Made by a program: the position numbers and the translations under genes. Positions 1 to 7,577 of a stretch of 14,178 nucleotides of DNA are shown here, piece after piece. The notes beneath the pieces are model-generated. The model made no database searches, was not told the DNA's origin, and saw only the letters and a list, made by a program, of their open reading frames with translations. The stretch is from contig JAGHTQ010000129.1 of assembly GCA_018065295.1 (NCBI GenBank), positions 1 through 14,178 of the forward strand, written 5' to 3'. The stretch comes from Candidatus Colimonas fimequi (GTDB lineage: Bacteria > Bacillota > Clostridia > Peptostreptococcales > Anaerovoracaceae). Every line of letters starts with the position of its first letter. Position 1 is the first letter of the stretch.

Positions 1-1
1 C

Positions 2-454
2 ATTAAGGGCTCTGAACTAACAGACCAGCTCATAGCCGACGCCGTGGCTATGGCTGGCTATGACCCAGAGGCCATCTCAGTAAGCCGTGAAGACAGTGGC
101 AAGCCGGTCGTATTTGTGGCAGGGGATGAGATACACGTTTCTTGCAGTCACAGCCTTGACTCCTTTGCTTGTGTTGTGGCCGCAAGCAACTGCGGTGTGG
201 ATATTCAGGAGCCTAAGAAGATTAAGATTTGGGATATTGCACGGAGATACTTCACTGACGAAGAACAGGAATACGTGGGTGAACATGGACTTGAGGGGTT
301 TTATAAAATTTGGACTCGAAGAGAAGCGTACGCTAAGTATACGGGTGTAGGCTTAAGACAGGTAATGTCTGATGTTTCCGTATTGAACCGTGATGACGTT
401 ACTTTCGAAGATTCAGTACTGGATAATGGTATGTACTGTTCAATTTGTTATTAA
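2..454 (+). CDS. Sfp-type 4'-phosphopantetheinyl transferase (5'-truncated by window edge)
   Basis: This enzyme family moves the 4'-phosphopantetheine arm of coenzyme A onto a serine of acyl- or peptidyl-carrier proteins in the cytoplasm. The frame is open from the first full codon at base 2, so the start lies outside the window; the GTG at 44 is probably internal. The 150 visible residues hold the family signatures in order: a Pro-rich strand followed by SCSHS (47-51, CoA-phosphate region), GVDIQ (65-69, Mg2+ site) and W-T-R-R-E-A-Y-A-K-Y-T-G-V-G (104-117, the WxxKEA-type motif with the Mg-binding Glu at 108). The residue two after the GVD Asp is Gln, where Sfp has a Mg-ligand Glu; Gln is tolerated in some members. 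The stop is 14 bases before the transporter gene, suggesting a shared transcript. Target carrier proteins are unknown. Confidence 0.82.
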   Translation: MKGSELTDQLIADAVAMAGYDPEAISVSREDSGKPVVFVAGDEIHVSCSHSLDSFACVVAASNCGVDIQEPKKIKIWDIARRYFTDEEQEYVGEHGLEGFYKIWTRREAYAKYTGVGLRQVMSDVSVLNRDDVTFEDSVLDNGMYCSICY

Positions 455-468
455 CTAGAAGGTGAATT

Positions 469-1398
469 ATGGACAAGAATAATACAAATATTGCATATCT
501 TGGCGGCGCGTTCTTCTCAGTGCTCGTTGGCTTCTCATTTCTTGGAATCAAGGTGAGCCAGGTATATGCGACAAGTTTAAATATCCTTTGCTATAGATAC
601 GACTTCGCATTCATTGCATGTCTGATTCTTATTGCACTGGGAGTATATAAGTTTAATATCAAGGGCAGACCTAAGAAGAATCTGTTCTGGACAGCCATAT
701 TTTATGTGCTCTTCATGACATTTCAGGTAATCGGCCTTGTTTTCGCAACATCAGTTGAAGGCGCAATTTTCTTCGCGATTGTTCCGATTATCGTTAAGAT
801 CATTGCTTCAATTGTTCTTAAAGAAAGATCCACATGGTACGAGAATATATTCGTATCAATGTCAGTACTGTCAATTATTCTGCTGATCGTACTGGGCGCT
901 GATTCAATATCAATGAATCCGATTTGCGTTGTACTTATGCTGCTTTCAAGTACATGCATGGCCATTAATAACGTACTTATGCGATATGTTCGCAAGGACT
1001 ATAATCCGGCAGAAATTACAATTGCAATTTCTTTCTTAGGATTCATTGCTTTTAATGCAGCATCTATCGTTATCGGTGTATACAATGGCAACTTCATTGA
1101 GAGTTACTTCCAGCCTTTAACTCACCCTAACGTACTTATCGCCAACATTTACCTTGGCGTTGGATGCATTCTCTTATCAGCACAGTTAATGAGTTATCTC
1201 CAGAGCAAGATGGCAGCAGTTAAGGCAAGTGTATTCGGTAACGTATCAACACTTATATCAATTCTTGCAGGAGTATTTATTCTTGGCGAGCCACTTCACT
1301 GGTATCACATCATGTGTACAGTGCTGATTATCGTTGGCGTAGTTGGCCTTAACTTCACAGGCAAGATTATAGAGAGGATAAATGAACGCAATAGATAG
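469..1398 (+). CDS. EamA/DMT-superfamily transporter
   Basis: This is a predicted cytoplasmic-membrane permease of the drug/metabolite transporter superfamily. The 309 residues are almost entirely alternating hydrophobic helices, about ten, with short charged loops. They fall into two EamA-like halves (roughly 10-140 and 150-300), the usual length and layout. Supporting signs are the end-of-repeat patterns A-I-V-L-K-E-R-S-like near 115-123 and I-L-G-E-P-L-H-W near 272-279, which match the conserved G-E near the last helices of EamA repeats. The start ATG follows a GAAGGTG ribosome site (459-465). The 3' end overlaps recX by 17 bases. Substrate cannot be read from sequence; DMT members export amino acids, nucleotide precursors or other metabolites. 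Confidence 0.88.
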   Translation: MDKNNTNIAYLGGAFFSVLVGFSFLGIKVSQVYATSLNILCYRYDFAFIACLILIALGVYKFNIKGRPKKNLFWTAIFYVLFMTFQVIGLVFATSVEGAIFFAIVPIIVKIIASIVLKERSTWYENIFVSMSVLSIILLIVLGADSISMNPICVVLMLLSSTCMAINNVLMRYVRKDYNPAEITIAISFLGFIAFNAASIVIGVYNGNFIESYFQPLTHPNVLIANIYLGVGCILLSAQLMSYLQSKMAAVKASVFGNVSTLISILAGVFILGEPLHWYHIMCTVLIIVGVVGLNFTGKIIERINERNR

Positions 1399-1852
1399 AG
1401 CTATGTCATATCTTAACGTGAGAGCTCGCAGCTGCAAGGAGATTGAGAGGTATCTTACGGATAAGGGATATGAAGAAAACGAGATAAAAGAGGCTGTGCA
1501 GCAGCTCTTAGAATATAAATATCTGGACGACGCTAATTTCGCCCGTATTTACATCCAGTACGGTTTCGATAAGGGCAGAGGTTCTGTTCGCATCAAGCAG
1601 GAGTTGCTTAGCAAAGGTGTGGCCGATGACGTCATCGAAGACGCCTTCTACCAGCTTGAAGACGAAGGGGAAATACCTGATCAATTTCAGCTTGCCCTGA
1701 AGATCGGAAGAGACGTGGTAAGGGATGTAGACGTGAGTTCTTTGGACTATAGGGAGAAGAAGAAACTGGAGGCGAAGGTGGGCAGACGCCTTGCGTCTAG
1801 AGGATTTTCCACAGATATTGTATATCGTGTTATCAAAGAAGTTTGTTTGTAG
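1382..1852 (+). CDS. recX: RecX family regulatory protein
   Basis: RecX binds RecA filaments and modulates (usually inhibits) recombinase activity. The 156 residues show the three-helix-repeat pattern of the family: A-x-x-Y-L-N-V-R-A-R-S near 7-17, the D-x-x-F-A-R motif after Y-L-D-D (residues 48-55), then G-x-x-R-I-K-Q-E-L-L-S-K-G (about 66-79), and a final F-S-T-D-I-V-Y-R-V-I segment. The length fits the short RecX type. The start lies inside the transporter gene (17-base overlap), so translational coupling is likely. RecA is not in the window, as is common for Firmicutes. A candidate -35 box for the next gene lies inside the last codons. Confidence 0.9.
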   Translation: MNAIDRAMSYLNVRARSCKEIERYLTDKGYEENEIKEAVQQLLEYKYLDDANFARIYIQYGFDKGRGSVRIKQELLSKGVADDVIEDAFYQLEDEGEIPDQFQLALKIGRDVVRDVDVSSLDYREKKKLEAKVGRRLASRGFSTDIVYRVIKEVCL

Positions 1853-1858
1853 TATAAT
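1830..1858 (+). promoter_or_regulatory. Candidate internal sigma-A promoter for the 160-aa gene
   Basis: TTATCA (1830-1835, 4 of 6 matches to TTGACA) and a perfect TATAAT (1853-1858) are separated by 17 bases. The -35 lies in the last codons of recX and the -10 just after its stop, 34 bases before the next start codon. It would let the downstream genes be expressed independently of the upstream ones. The -10 and spacing are good; the -35 is only fair. Confidence 0.5.
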
Positions 1859-1891
1859 AAACTAAGTATTTGTAATGATAAGGAGATAACT

Positions 1892-2374
1892 ATGGCAGCA
1901 AATGAAGTTAATAAGAAACTGGTTGATATAGTTGAGAAGTTTTATGAAGACGTTGTTGATGATTTCAAGGAAGCAGAAGGTATCATCATTAACGAGAGTA
2001 AGTTTACAAGCATCTTCAAGAAGAAGAATCACGATAGAAACATTAAGAAGCTTCGTTCCTGCAAGAAGAAGTGTATCGTGCTCCCAGTTGAAACAATTAA
2101 GCTGGAAGCAGGAGATGATGTAGGCCAGGAAGTAATGAAGAATCTTGAGAGAACAAGATTCGCATTCAACGCACTTTGTGATGCTCATATTCAGCTGCAG
2201 CTGTCACTTCAGAAGAAGTCAGACGGCGAGAAGGTTGGCTACGGCGAATATAAGGAAATTTACAACAGAGTTAACAAGTGCAGAACTGATCTCAACAGTC
2301 AGCTTCACGAACTGGATATCATCTATACTGATTATACTTACGATGAAGATGAAGATCCATATGAATTTCTTTAG
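1892..2374 (+). CDS. Uncharacterised 160-aa protein, helical, with acidic C-terminal tail
   Basis: I do not recognise this family. The protein has no signal peptide or membrane segment and is highly charged. There is a mixed acidic N-terminal helix (about 1-30), a Lys-rich patch with K-K-K and K-K-K-C (about 43-62), two long predicted helices (about 70-105 and 115-145), and a terminal tail of Asp, Glu and Tyr (D-E-D-E-D-P-Y-E-F-L). A perfect AAGGAG (1880-1885) precedes the ATG by 6 bases, and a candidate promoter lies just upstream, so expression may be substantial. The stop codon is embedded in the ribosome site of the phosphoesterase gene (9-base gap), implying co-translation with it. Codon use matches the neighbours, so this looks like a genuine, narrowly distributed gene. 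Confidence 0.75.
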   Translation: MAANEVNKKLVDIVEKFYEDVVDDFKEAEGIIINESKFTSIFKKKNHDRNIKKLRSCKKKCIVLPVETIKLEAGDDVGQEVMKNLERTRFAFNALCDAHIQLQLSLQKKSDGEKVGYGEYKEIYNRVNKCRTDLNSQLHELDIIYTDYTYDEDEDPYEFL

Positions 2375-2383
2375 GAGAACAGT

Positions 2384-3088
2384 ATGAGTTTATACGCCAT
2401 TGGCGATTTACATCTGTCTCTATCTGAAGACGTGGATAAGCCTATGGATGCCTTCGGTCCATTATGGGATAACCATATTGCCAGACTGGAAGCTAACTGG
2501 CGTGAGATGATTACTGACGAAGATACTGTTATTATCCCTGGTGATATTTCATGGGGACTTAAGTTCAGCGAGGCTGAGCCGGATCTTCAGTGGATTGATT
2601 CTCTGCCAGGCAAGAAAGTTATTTTTAAAGGCAACCACGACCTTTGGTGGGCAGGTATCAATAGATTAAACACTTTATATGACTCAATCACATTTGTTCA
2701 GAACAAGGCCTATTACGCAGAGGGCGTTTATTTCTGCGGTACAAGAGGCTGGACAACTCCTGACAGTGATGAGTTTAAGGAAGAGGATGAGAAGATTTAC
2801 AAGAGAGAACTTCTGAGACTTCAGGCTTCACTTGATGATGCGGTAGCTCAGATGGAGGAGCGTCCGGGTAAGATTATGGGTGTTCTTCATTTCCCGCCAG
2901 TTGTTAAGGTTCTTTCATTCTCAGGATTCCAGCAGCTTTTCGCCGACTACGGCGTTGAAGAAGTTATTTACGGCCATGTTCACGGTGAAGATGGCTTCAG
3001 AAATACAATAAAAGGCAATTATCATGGTGTAAATTACAGTCTTGTATCTTGTGATTATTTAAGATGCAGACCGATTCAGATTGGATAG
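2384..3088 (+). CDS. Calcineurin-like metallophosphoesterase
   Basis: This is a soluble binuclear-metal phosphoesterase. The 234 residues show the full motif series: G-D-L-H-L (7-11), G-D-I-S-W (53-57), G-N-H-D (83-86), L-H-F (168-170) and Y-G-H-V-H-G (196-201). Together these supply the usual Asp, His and Asn metal ligands. The insert with a W-T-T-P motif around 123-126 and the overall length resemble the small stand-alone YkuE/YmdB-sized bacterial phosphoesterases. Its natural substrate (phosphodiester, nucleotide or phosphoprotein) is not predictable. The ribosome site AGGAG (2373-2377) overlaps the preceding stop codon. The 3' end is 10 bases before the preferred deoB start, so it probably shares the nucleoside-salvage transcript. 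Confidence 0.9.
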   Translation: MSLYAIGDLHLSLSEDVDKPMDAFGPLWDNHIARLEANWREMITDEDTVIIPGDISWGLKFSEAEPDLQWIDSLPGKKVIFKGNHDLWWAGINRLNTLYDSITFVQNKAYYAEGVYFCGTRGWTTPDSDEFKEEDEKIYKRELLRLQASLDDAVAQMEERPGKIMGVLHFPPVVKVLSFSGFQQLFADYGVEEVIYGHVHGEDGFRNTIKGNYHGVNYSLVSCDYLRCRPIQIG

Positions 3089-3098
3089 AGGTAGAACT

Positions 3099-4274
3099 AT
3101 GATAAAACGAGTAGCAATTATAGTACTTGATAGTTTAGGAGTGGGAGCATTACCAGATGCTTCCGCTTATGGTGATACAGGTGCAGATACATTAGGTCAT
3201 ATTCTGGATAACTATCCACTGAATATGCCTAATATGATTAAACTTGGTATGGGAAACATTAGAGAGGCGGCTTCGGGTAGATTAAGAACAGATAATCCTG
3301 AAGGCGCTTTCGGTCGTTTCGGAGAGAAATCCAGAGGCAAGGATACAATAACTGGTCACTGGGAAATCGCAGGTCTTCACACCGAAGTACCATTTAAGAC
3401 ATATCCAGATGGTTTCCCTCAGGAACTGATGGATGAGTTTGTTAGAAGAACTGGACGCGGATATATCGGCAATTATCCAGCATCAGGCACAGTTATCATT
3501 GAAGAACTTGGTGCGGAGCACGAAGAAACCGGTAAGGTTATTGTATATACCTCGTCAGATAGCGTGTTCCAGATTGCAGCCAATATCGACGTAGTTCCAC
3601 TGGAGGAGCTGTATAGCATTTGCGAAATTGCTAGAGAGCTTCTGGTTGGCGAATACGCATGCGGCAGAGTAATTGCACGTCCATATAGAATAATCGACGG
3701 TAAGCGCACGAGAACGTCTGATAGACATGACTATGCTGTATCACCGCCTGAGGATACTTTGCTTGATATTATCAAGGAGTACGGCAAACCTGTATATTGC
3801 ATTGGCAAAATTAGCGACATTTTCAATGGTCACGGGGTGACTACATCCGTTCATATTGACAGCAACGACGATGGTATCACTAAGACTATTGAGGCCCTCA
3901 ATCAGGATTTCGAAGGCCTGATTTTCACAAATCTGGTTGACTTCGATTCACTCTATGGACATAGACGAGATCCTGAAGGCTACGGCAGAGCTATCGATGC
4001 ATTTGACGCCAGACTTCCTGAAATTCTTGCAGCAATGAACGACGACGATCTCCTTATCATGTGCTCTGATCACGGCAATGACCCGGTTCATGCTGGAACA
4101 GATCATACACGCGAGTACATATTCGGCCTTATTGCTGGTAAACAGGTTAAGGCAGGAACTGATCTTGGCACTAGAGAGACTTTCGCAGATATCGGCGCGA
4201 CAGTTGCTGATATTCTGACAGACGGTAATAAAACAACTTCCCACGGCATTAGCTTCAAGGAGGAAATTATATGA
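3099..4274 (+). CDS. deoB: Phosphopentomutase
   Basis: DeoB interconverts (deoxy)ribose-1-phosphate and (deoxy)ribose-5-phosphate, linking nucleoside breakdown to central metabolism. From the ATG at 3099 the protein is 391 residues, the normal family length. An in-frame TTG at 3081 would overlap the phosphoesterase gene and lacks a spaced ribosome site, whereas AGAGGTAG (3087-3094) sits correctly for 3099. Visible alkaline-phosphatase-superfamily motifs are V-L-D-S-L-G-V-G-A-L-P-D-A (9-21), K-D-T-I-T-G-H-W-E (81-89) with Thr85 at the position phosphorylated in the Bacillus cereus enzyme, S-D-H-G-N-D-P (323-329), and G-T-D-H-T-R-E (333-339) carrying metal-binding Asp and His. It overlaps the phosphorylase gene by 4 bases (ATGA). 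Confidence 0.97.
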   Translation: MIKRVAIIVLDSLGVGALPDASAYGDTGADTLGHILDNYPLNMPNMIKLGMGNIREAASGRLRTDNPEGAFGRFGEKSRGKDTITGHWEIAGLHTEVPFKTYPDGFPQELMDEFVRRTGRGYIGNYPASGTVIIEELGAEHEETGKVIVYTSSDSVFQIAANIDVVPLEELYSICEIARELLVGEYACGRVIARPYRIIDGKRTRTSDRHDYAVSPPEDTLLDIIKEYGKPVYCIGKISDIFNGHGVTTSVHIDSNDDGITKTIEALNQDFEGLIFTNLVDFDSLYGHRRDPEGYGRAIDAFDARLPEILAAMNDDDLLIMCSDHGNDPVHAGTDHTREYIFGLIAGKQVKAGTDLGTRETFADIGATVADILTDGNKTTSHGISFKEEII

Positions 4275-5572
4275 ATACCATAGATATCATTACTAAGAAG
4301 CGTAATGGCGGCGTTCTTACAACTGAAGAAATCGAATATCTCATTAACGGATACACTGCTGGTGATATTCCGGATTATCAGATGTCATCATTTCTCATGG
4401 CTGTATATTTCAAAGGCATGACTAAGGAAGAGACAGTTACTCTTACTCGTGTCATGAGAGATTCTGGGGATATCGTTGACCTAAGTGATATCAAAGGCAT
4501 TAAGGTTGATAAGCACAGCAGCGGCGGCGTTGGTGATAAGACTACACTTATTGTTGCACCTATTGCTGCAGCTTGCGGAGTTCCAATCGCTAAGATGAGC
4601 GGCCGCGGCCTGGGATTCACAGGCGGTACTGTGGATAAGCTTGAGAGTATCCCTGGATATAAGACATCCATAGAACGCGAGGATTTCGTTAATCAGGTTA
4701 ATAATAAGGGTATTGCGGTAATTGGTCAGACTGGCCATATTGCGCCCGCAGACAAGAAAATATACGCTCTCAGAGACGTTACAGCTACAGTTGAGAACCT
4801 GAGTCTCATCACGTCTAGCATTATGAGCAAAAAACTGGCAGCTGGTTCCGATGCCATCGTTCTGGACGTTAAGTTCGGTCACGGAGCATTCATGAAGAAT
4901 GTGAAGGATGCTTCAAGACTTGCGTCACTTATGTGCGAAATCGGCAACGCCAGTGGCAAGAAGACAATGGCGGCAATTACAGATATGAATCAGCCTCTTG
5001 GCTGCGCCGTTGGTAACTCAAACGAAGTTATCGAAGCCATCGAGACTCTCAAGGGCAAGGGCCCTAAGGACATTACCAAGCTTTCTATTGAACTTGCGGC
5101 AATGATGATTTACGCAGGAGAGAAGGCTGATAGTCTTGAAGAAGGCCGTATTTTTGCAAAGGAAGCAATTAAGAGCGGCAAGGCCCTTGATAAGCTGCGC
5201 GACCTAATCGAAGGCCAGGGCGGCAATCCTGCCGTTATCGACGATTATTCACTTTTCCCACAGTGCAGTAATGTGGTTACTTATGCGGCTGAAGAGGTTG
5301 GATACGTTAAGAGTATCGACGCCATGATCGTGGGTCTTGTTTCTCAGCATTCAGGTGCTGGTAGAGAACGCAAGGAAGACGATATCGACATGGGCGCAGG
5401 AGTGTTCCTCAGAAAGAAAGTAGGAGATAAGGTTGCTGCTGGCGACGTTATCTTTGAAATACACACTAATAAAGATAATGCTGAATCTCTGATTGAAGAG
5501 ATTAAATCTGCTGTTGTAATAAGCAAAGAGCCTGTTAGAACACAGAAATTAGTAAGGAGATACTTTATATGA
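4271..5572 (+). CDS. pdp: Pyrimidine-nucleoside phosphorylase
   Basis: The enzyme splits uridine, thymidine or deoxyuridine with phosphate into base and (deoxy)ribose-1-phosphate, the substrate of DeoB encoded just upstream. The 433 residues are the typical family length, with an N-terminal helical domain followed by the phosphate-binding stretch K-H-S-S-G-G-V-G-D-K-T (81-91) and the S-G-R-G-L-G-F-T-G-G-T-V-D-K-L-E signature (110-125). The Y-A-L-R-D-V-T-A-T-V segment and the downstream S-I-M-S-K-K-L-A segment supply the Arg, Ser and Lys that contact the base. A strong AAGGAGG (4257-4263) precedes the start. The gene overlaps deoB and the following lipoprotein gene by 4 bases each, indicating tight coupling. 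Sequence alone separates it poorly from thymidine phosphorylase (DeoA), but the Firmicute context favours the broad-specificity Pdp. Confidence 0.93.
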   Translation: MNTIDIITKKRNGGVLTTEEIEYLINGYTAGDIPDYQMSSFLMAVYFKGMTKEETVTLTRVMRDSGDIVDLSDIKGIKVDKHSSGGVGDKTTLIVAPIAAACGVPIAKMSGRGLGFTGGTVDKLESIPGYKTSIEREDFVNQVNNKGIAVIGQTGHIAPADKKIYALRDVTATVENLSLITSSIMSKKLAAGSDAIVLDVKFGHGAFMKNVKDASRLASLMCEIGNASGKKTMAAITDMNQPLGCAVGNSNEVIEAIETLKGKGPKDITKLSIELAAMMIYAGEKADSLEEGRIFAKEAIKSGKALDKLRDLIEGQGGNPAVIDDYSLFPQCSNVVTYAAEEVGYVKSIDAMIVGLVSQHSGAGRERKEDDIDMGAGVFLRKKVGDKVAAGDVIFEIHTNKDNAESLIEEIKSAVVISKEPVRTQKLVRRYFI

Positions 5573-6639
5573 GGAAACTAGCTCTATTATTCGCGTTCGT
5601 TATGGTTATGGCGTTAACGTTCACATCATGTGGCCAGAGCGCGCCTGCACAGGAAGAAGATCTGCCAACCGAAATTGCAATGATCATCGATGGCGAAACC
5701 GTTAATGACGGTTCGTTTAACCAGGTAACATGGGAGAGCATCAAGAAGTATTGCAGCGAGAAGAATATCGGATGTTCATACTACGATGCACAGAAGCCAA
5801 CAAAGGATGTTTACCTTGAAGCAATTGATCACGCTGTAGAAGACGGTAATAAACTTATCGTTATGTCTGGCGTGCAGTTCGAAGAAACTGTCTTCGAAGC
5901 TCAGGCTAAGTATGAGGATACTTATTTCCTTCTGATTGATGGACTTCCTCATGATAGCAATGACAATTATGAAGCTGGCTCAAATACTATCGGTGTTCTC
6001 TTCTCAGAAGAAGAAGCTGGATACCTGGCTGGTTTCGCAGCAGTTGCTGATGGATACAAGAATATTGGTTTCATGGGTGGTATGGAAGTTCCTTCTGTTC
6101 AGAGATACGGATATGGATTCGTACAGGGAGCATCTGATGCTGCTGATCAGTTAAATGTTGACGTTAAGGTTCAGTATGCTTATTCTGGAACATTCAGCGC
6201 TGATGAGAACGTACAGAATGACGTAGAAGAATGGTACAAGAACGGTACAGAAGTAGTATTCGCATGTGGCGGTAATATGAATAGGTCTGTTATTGCAGCT
6301 GCTGAGAACCACCACGGCAAGGTTATTGGTGTTGATACTGACCAGAGTGGTCTGTCAGAAACAATAATTACTTCTGCTGAGAAGAACCTGGGCGAGGCTG
6401 TAGAGAATGTTCTTAAGAACTATGCTCGTGGAAGCTTTGGCGGTGGGTCAGCCTTTAATTACGGCGCTCGTAATGATGGCGTAGCATTAGAAATGGTCAA
6501 TGCAAGATTTAATACTTTCTCAGGCGATCAGTACGATCAGGTACTGAGTAAGCTTAAGGAAGGCGATATTAAACTTAAGAAGGATACTGATGTAGAATCA
6601 GTTAAGGAGCTTGCTGGTAAGCATGTTAAATTACAATAA
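5569..6639 (+). CDS. BMP/PnrA-family nucleoside-binding lipoprotein
   Basis: This is a predicted membrane-anchored substrate-binding protein of the basic-membrane-protein (Med/PnrA/BmpA) family, which binds purine or other nucleosides for ABC import. The signal peptide has M-R-K, a hydrophobic core (4-17) and a lipobox F-T-S-C with the lipidated Cys at 21; Phe at -3 is less usual than Leu. The mature part has the two-lobed periplasmic-binding fold signatures: I-I-D-G-E-T-V-N-D-G-S-F-N-Q (39-52), the V-M-S-G segment, G-Y-L-A-G-F-A-A with F-M-G-G-M-E, and G-V-D-T-D-Q-S-G (254-261). The length (356) is typical. The 4-base overlap with the phosphorylase gene links it to pyrimidine salvage. The expected ABC ATPase and permeases are not in the window. 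Confidence 0.92.
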   Translation: MRKLALLFAFVMVMALTFTSCGQSAPAQEEDLPTEIAMIIDGETVNDGSFNQVTWESIKKYCSEKNIGCSYYDAQKPTKDVYLEAIDHAVEDGNKLIVMSGVQFEETVFEAQAKYEDTYFLLIDGLPHDSNDNYEAGSNTIGVLFSEEEAGYLAGFAAVADGYKNIGFMGGMEVPSVQRYGYGFVQGASDAADQLNVDVKVQYAYSGTFSADENVQNDVEEWYKNGTEVVFACGGNMNRSVIAAAENHHGKVIGVDTDQSGLSETIITSAEKNLGEAVENVLKNYARGSFGGGSAFNYGARNDGVALEMVNARFNTFSGDQYDQVLSKLKEGDIKLKKDTDVESVKELAGKHVKLQ

Positions 6640-6669
6640 TACGATATTACTTGAGAGGGGATGAGTAAC

Positions 6670-7344
6670 ATGTGCCGAGTGACTCAGTACGTATTAGAAT
6701 ACAGGGTAAAACAGACACAAGTACAGAGACTACTTCCTAAAAGCTTTCATTCATCAAGAGGCATACTTAGACTCAAGATGGAGATAATGAATAATGTTCC
6801 CTGGCTAGAGGGTCGCGATTGTGTTCGTATTGAATTCAACACTCCCGTTAGCCACGATGATAAACGAGGTTGGTTTAACCTGGTAACCTGGGAGAACTGT
6901 TTCGTTGCAGATTCACCTGCTAGAGACATTCCTGTTAATACTGCAGTTAGAGCTGTAGTAAGTTTCATGAAGGGTGAAGAAGGCGCATCATTTAGCGTAT
7001 GGAACGAGAAGGACGATGCACCATTTCTCAGCGCTCGTTTTGACAAGACTGGTGATATAGGTCAGCCGCCAATTGATCCAGATGATGAAGGAACATTTTA
7101 TTATTCAAAAATTAACGGTAAGATTACATGCTATTTCAAGCCTGTTGAAATAATCAATGACAACAAGGAGATTTGTGATACCATTTTCAGATGGGATAAT
7201 GTACTTGCTGCTTCAGCACCTAAGAAATACAGACATGTTCCAATGATTTGCACTATTAATGCTGAAGAAATGCTGGATAGTTATTGCGTTAAGTTCACAA
7301 GAACTGTTCCAGAAGACCGTTACGAGAAGATAATGGGCGAATAA
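6670..7344 (+). CDS. Uncharacterised protein, possibly acetoacetate-decarboxylase-like beta-barrel
   Basis: I cannot name this gene securely. Its 224 residues contain no signal peptide or membrane helix. The opening pattern (Y-V-L-E-Y-R-V followed by L-L-P-K-S-F and alternating strand-like L-R-L-K-M-E-I-M) and the mid-segment (I-P-V-N-T-A-V-R-A-V-V-S-F) faintly recall the acetoacetate decarboxylase-like/DUF2071 beta-barrel group. No obvious catalytic Lys-Lys pair of true decarboxylases is visible. Two starts are possible: ATG at 6661, which abuts the GAGAGGGG ribosome site (6653-6660), and ATG at 6670, chosen because it gives a 9-base spacing. It is the last gene before the terminator, 30 bases after the lipoprotein gene, so it probably belongs to the same transcript. 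A role linked to nucleosides is only inferred from position. Confidence 0.6.
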   Translation: MCRVTQYVLEYRVKQTQVQRLLPKSFHSSRGILRLKMEIMNNVPWLEGRDCVRIEFNTPVSHDDKRGWFNLVTWENCFVADSPARDIPVNTAVRAVVSFMKGEEGASFSVWNEKDDAPFLSARFDKTGDIGQPPIDPDDEGTFYYSKINGKITCYFKPVEIINDNKEICDTIFRWDNVLAASAPKKYRHVPMICTINAEEMLDSYCVKFTRTVPEDRYEKIMGE

Positions 7345-7368
7345 TTAGACATAACATAATAAATTCAG

Positions 7369-7399
7369 GCCGCATCTATGAAGGTGCGGCTGTTTTTTT
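7369..7399 (+). terminator. Intrinsic terminator of the nucleoside-salvage cluster
   Basis: Arms GCCGCATC (7369-7376) and GGTGCGGC (7383-7390) pair over 8 bases, including one T-G wobble, around a 6-base loop. They are followed by T-G and seven Ts (7391-7399). The hairpin lies 24 bases after the last stop codon. Confidence 0.9.
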
Positions 7400-7474
7400 G
7401 TTCAAAATTCATAATTTTACAATTCACCAAAAACTTACGAAATATTTACAAAAAACGAATTTGACAAAATGGCT

Positions 7475-7500
7475 ACAAACGTTGACATTTCAACGTTTGT
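7475..7500. promoter_or_regulatory. Perfect 11-base inverted repeat, likely repressor operator
   Basis: ACAAACGTTGA (7475-7485) and its exact reverse complement TCAACGTTTGT (7490-7500) flank a 4-base spacer. Each arm also contains the 6-base palindrome AACGTT, with centres 14 bases apart. The dyad covers the -35 box and most of the spacer of the promoter at 7482-7510 and lies upstream of the transcription start, so it acts as DNA rather than as an RNA hairpin. A bound dimer here would block RNA polymerase. The size and layout suit a TetR- or MarR-type repressor, but no regulator gene is nearby and the protein is unidentified. Confidence 0.75.
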
Positions 7501-7510
7501 GAGGTATAAT
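7482..7510 (+). promoter_or_regulatory. Perfect-consensus sigma-A promoter of the cell-wall operon
   Basis: TTGACA (7482-7487) and TATAAT (7505-7510) match the consensus at all 12 positions with the ideal 17-base spacer. The preceding 80 bases are very A/T-rich with several A4-A6 runs (for example 7429-7433, 7450-7455, 7466-7469), which could act as an UP element. Transcription should start near 7517, leaving a leader of about 60 bases before the ATG at 7578. Such a strong promoter overlapped by an operator suggests a tightly repressed, strongly inducible unit. Confidence 0.9.
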
Positions 7511-7577
7511 TAATTATAAATATGTACGAAAAATCGTGATAAAATCATTAAAAATAGAAGTTTACGAGGGGAAGATT

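Noticed and set aside
3081..3098. TTG start for deoB overlapping the phosphoesterase gene
   Set aside because: The ATG at 3099 has a correctly placed ribosome site and begins at the family's usual N-terminus.
4481..4882. Minus-strand reading frame within the pyrimidine-nucleoside phosphorylase gene
   Set aside because: It lies wholly antisense to a well-supported enzyme gene, shows no family features, and is explained as a shadow of codon bias.
7461..7489. Second upstream promoter using the TTGACA at 7461-7466
   Set aside because: At 17 bases downstream the hexamer is GACATT, a poor -10; the A/T-rich segment is better seen as upstream promoter DNA.
7536..7577. GTG at 7536 as the start of the NlpC/P60-like protein
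   Set aside because: It has no ribosome site, and it adds a charged extension before a normal signal peptide; ATG 7578 has a strong ribosome site.
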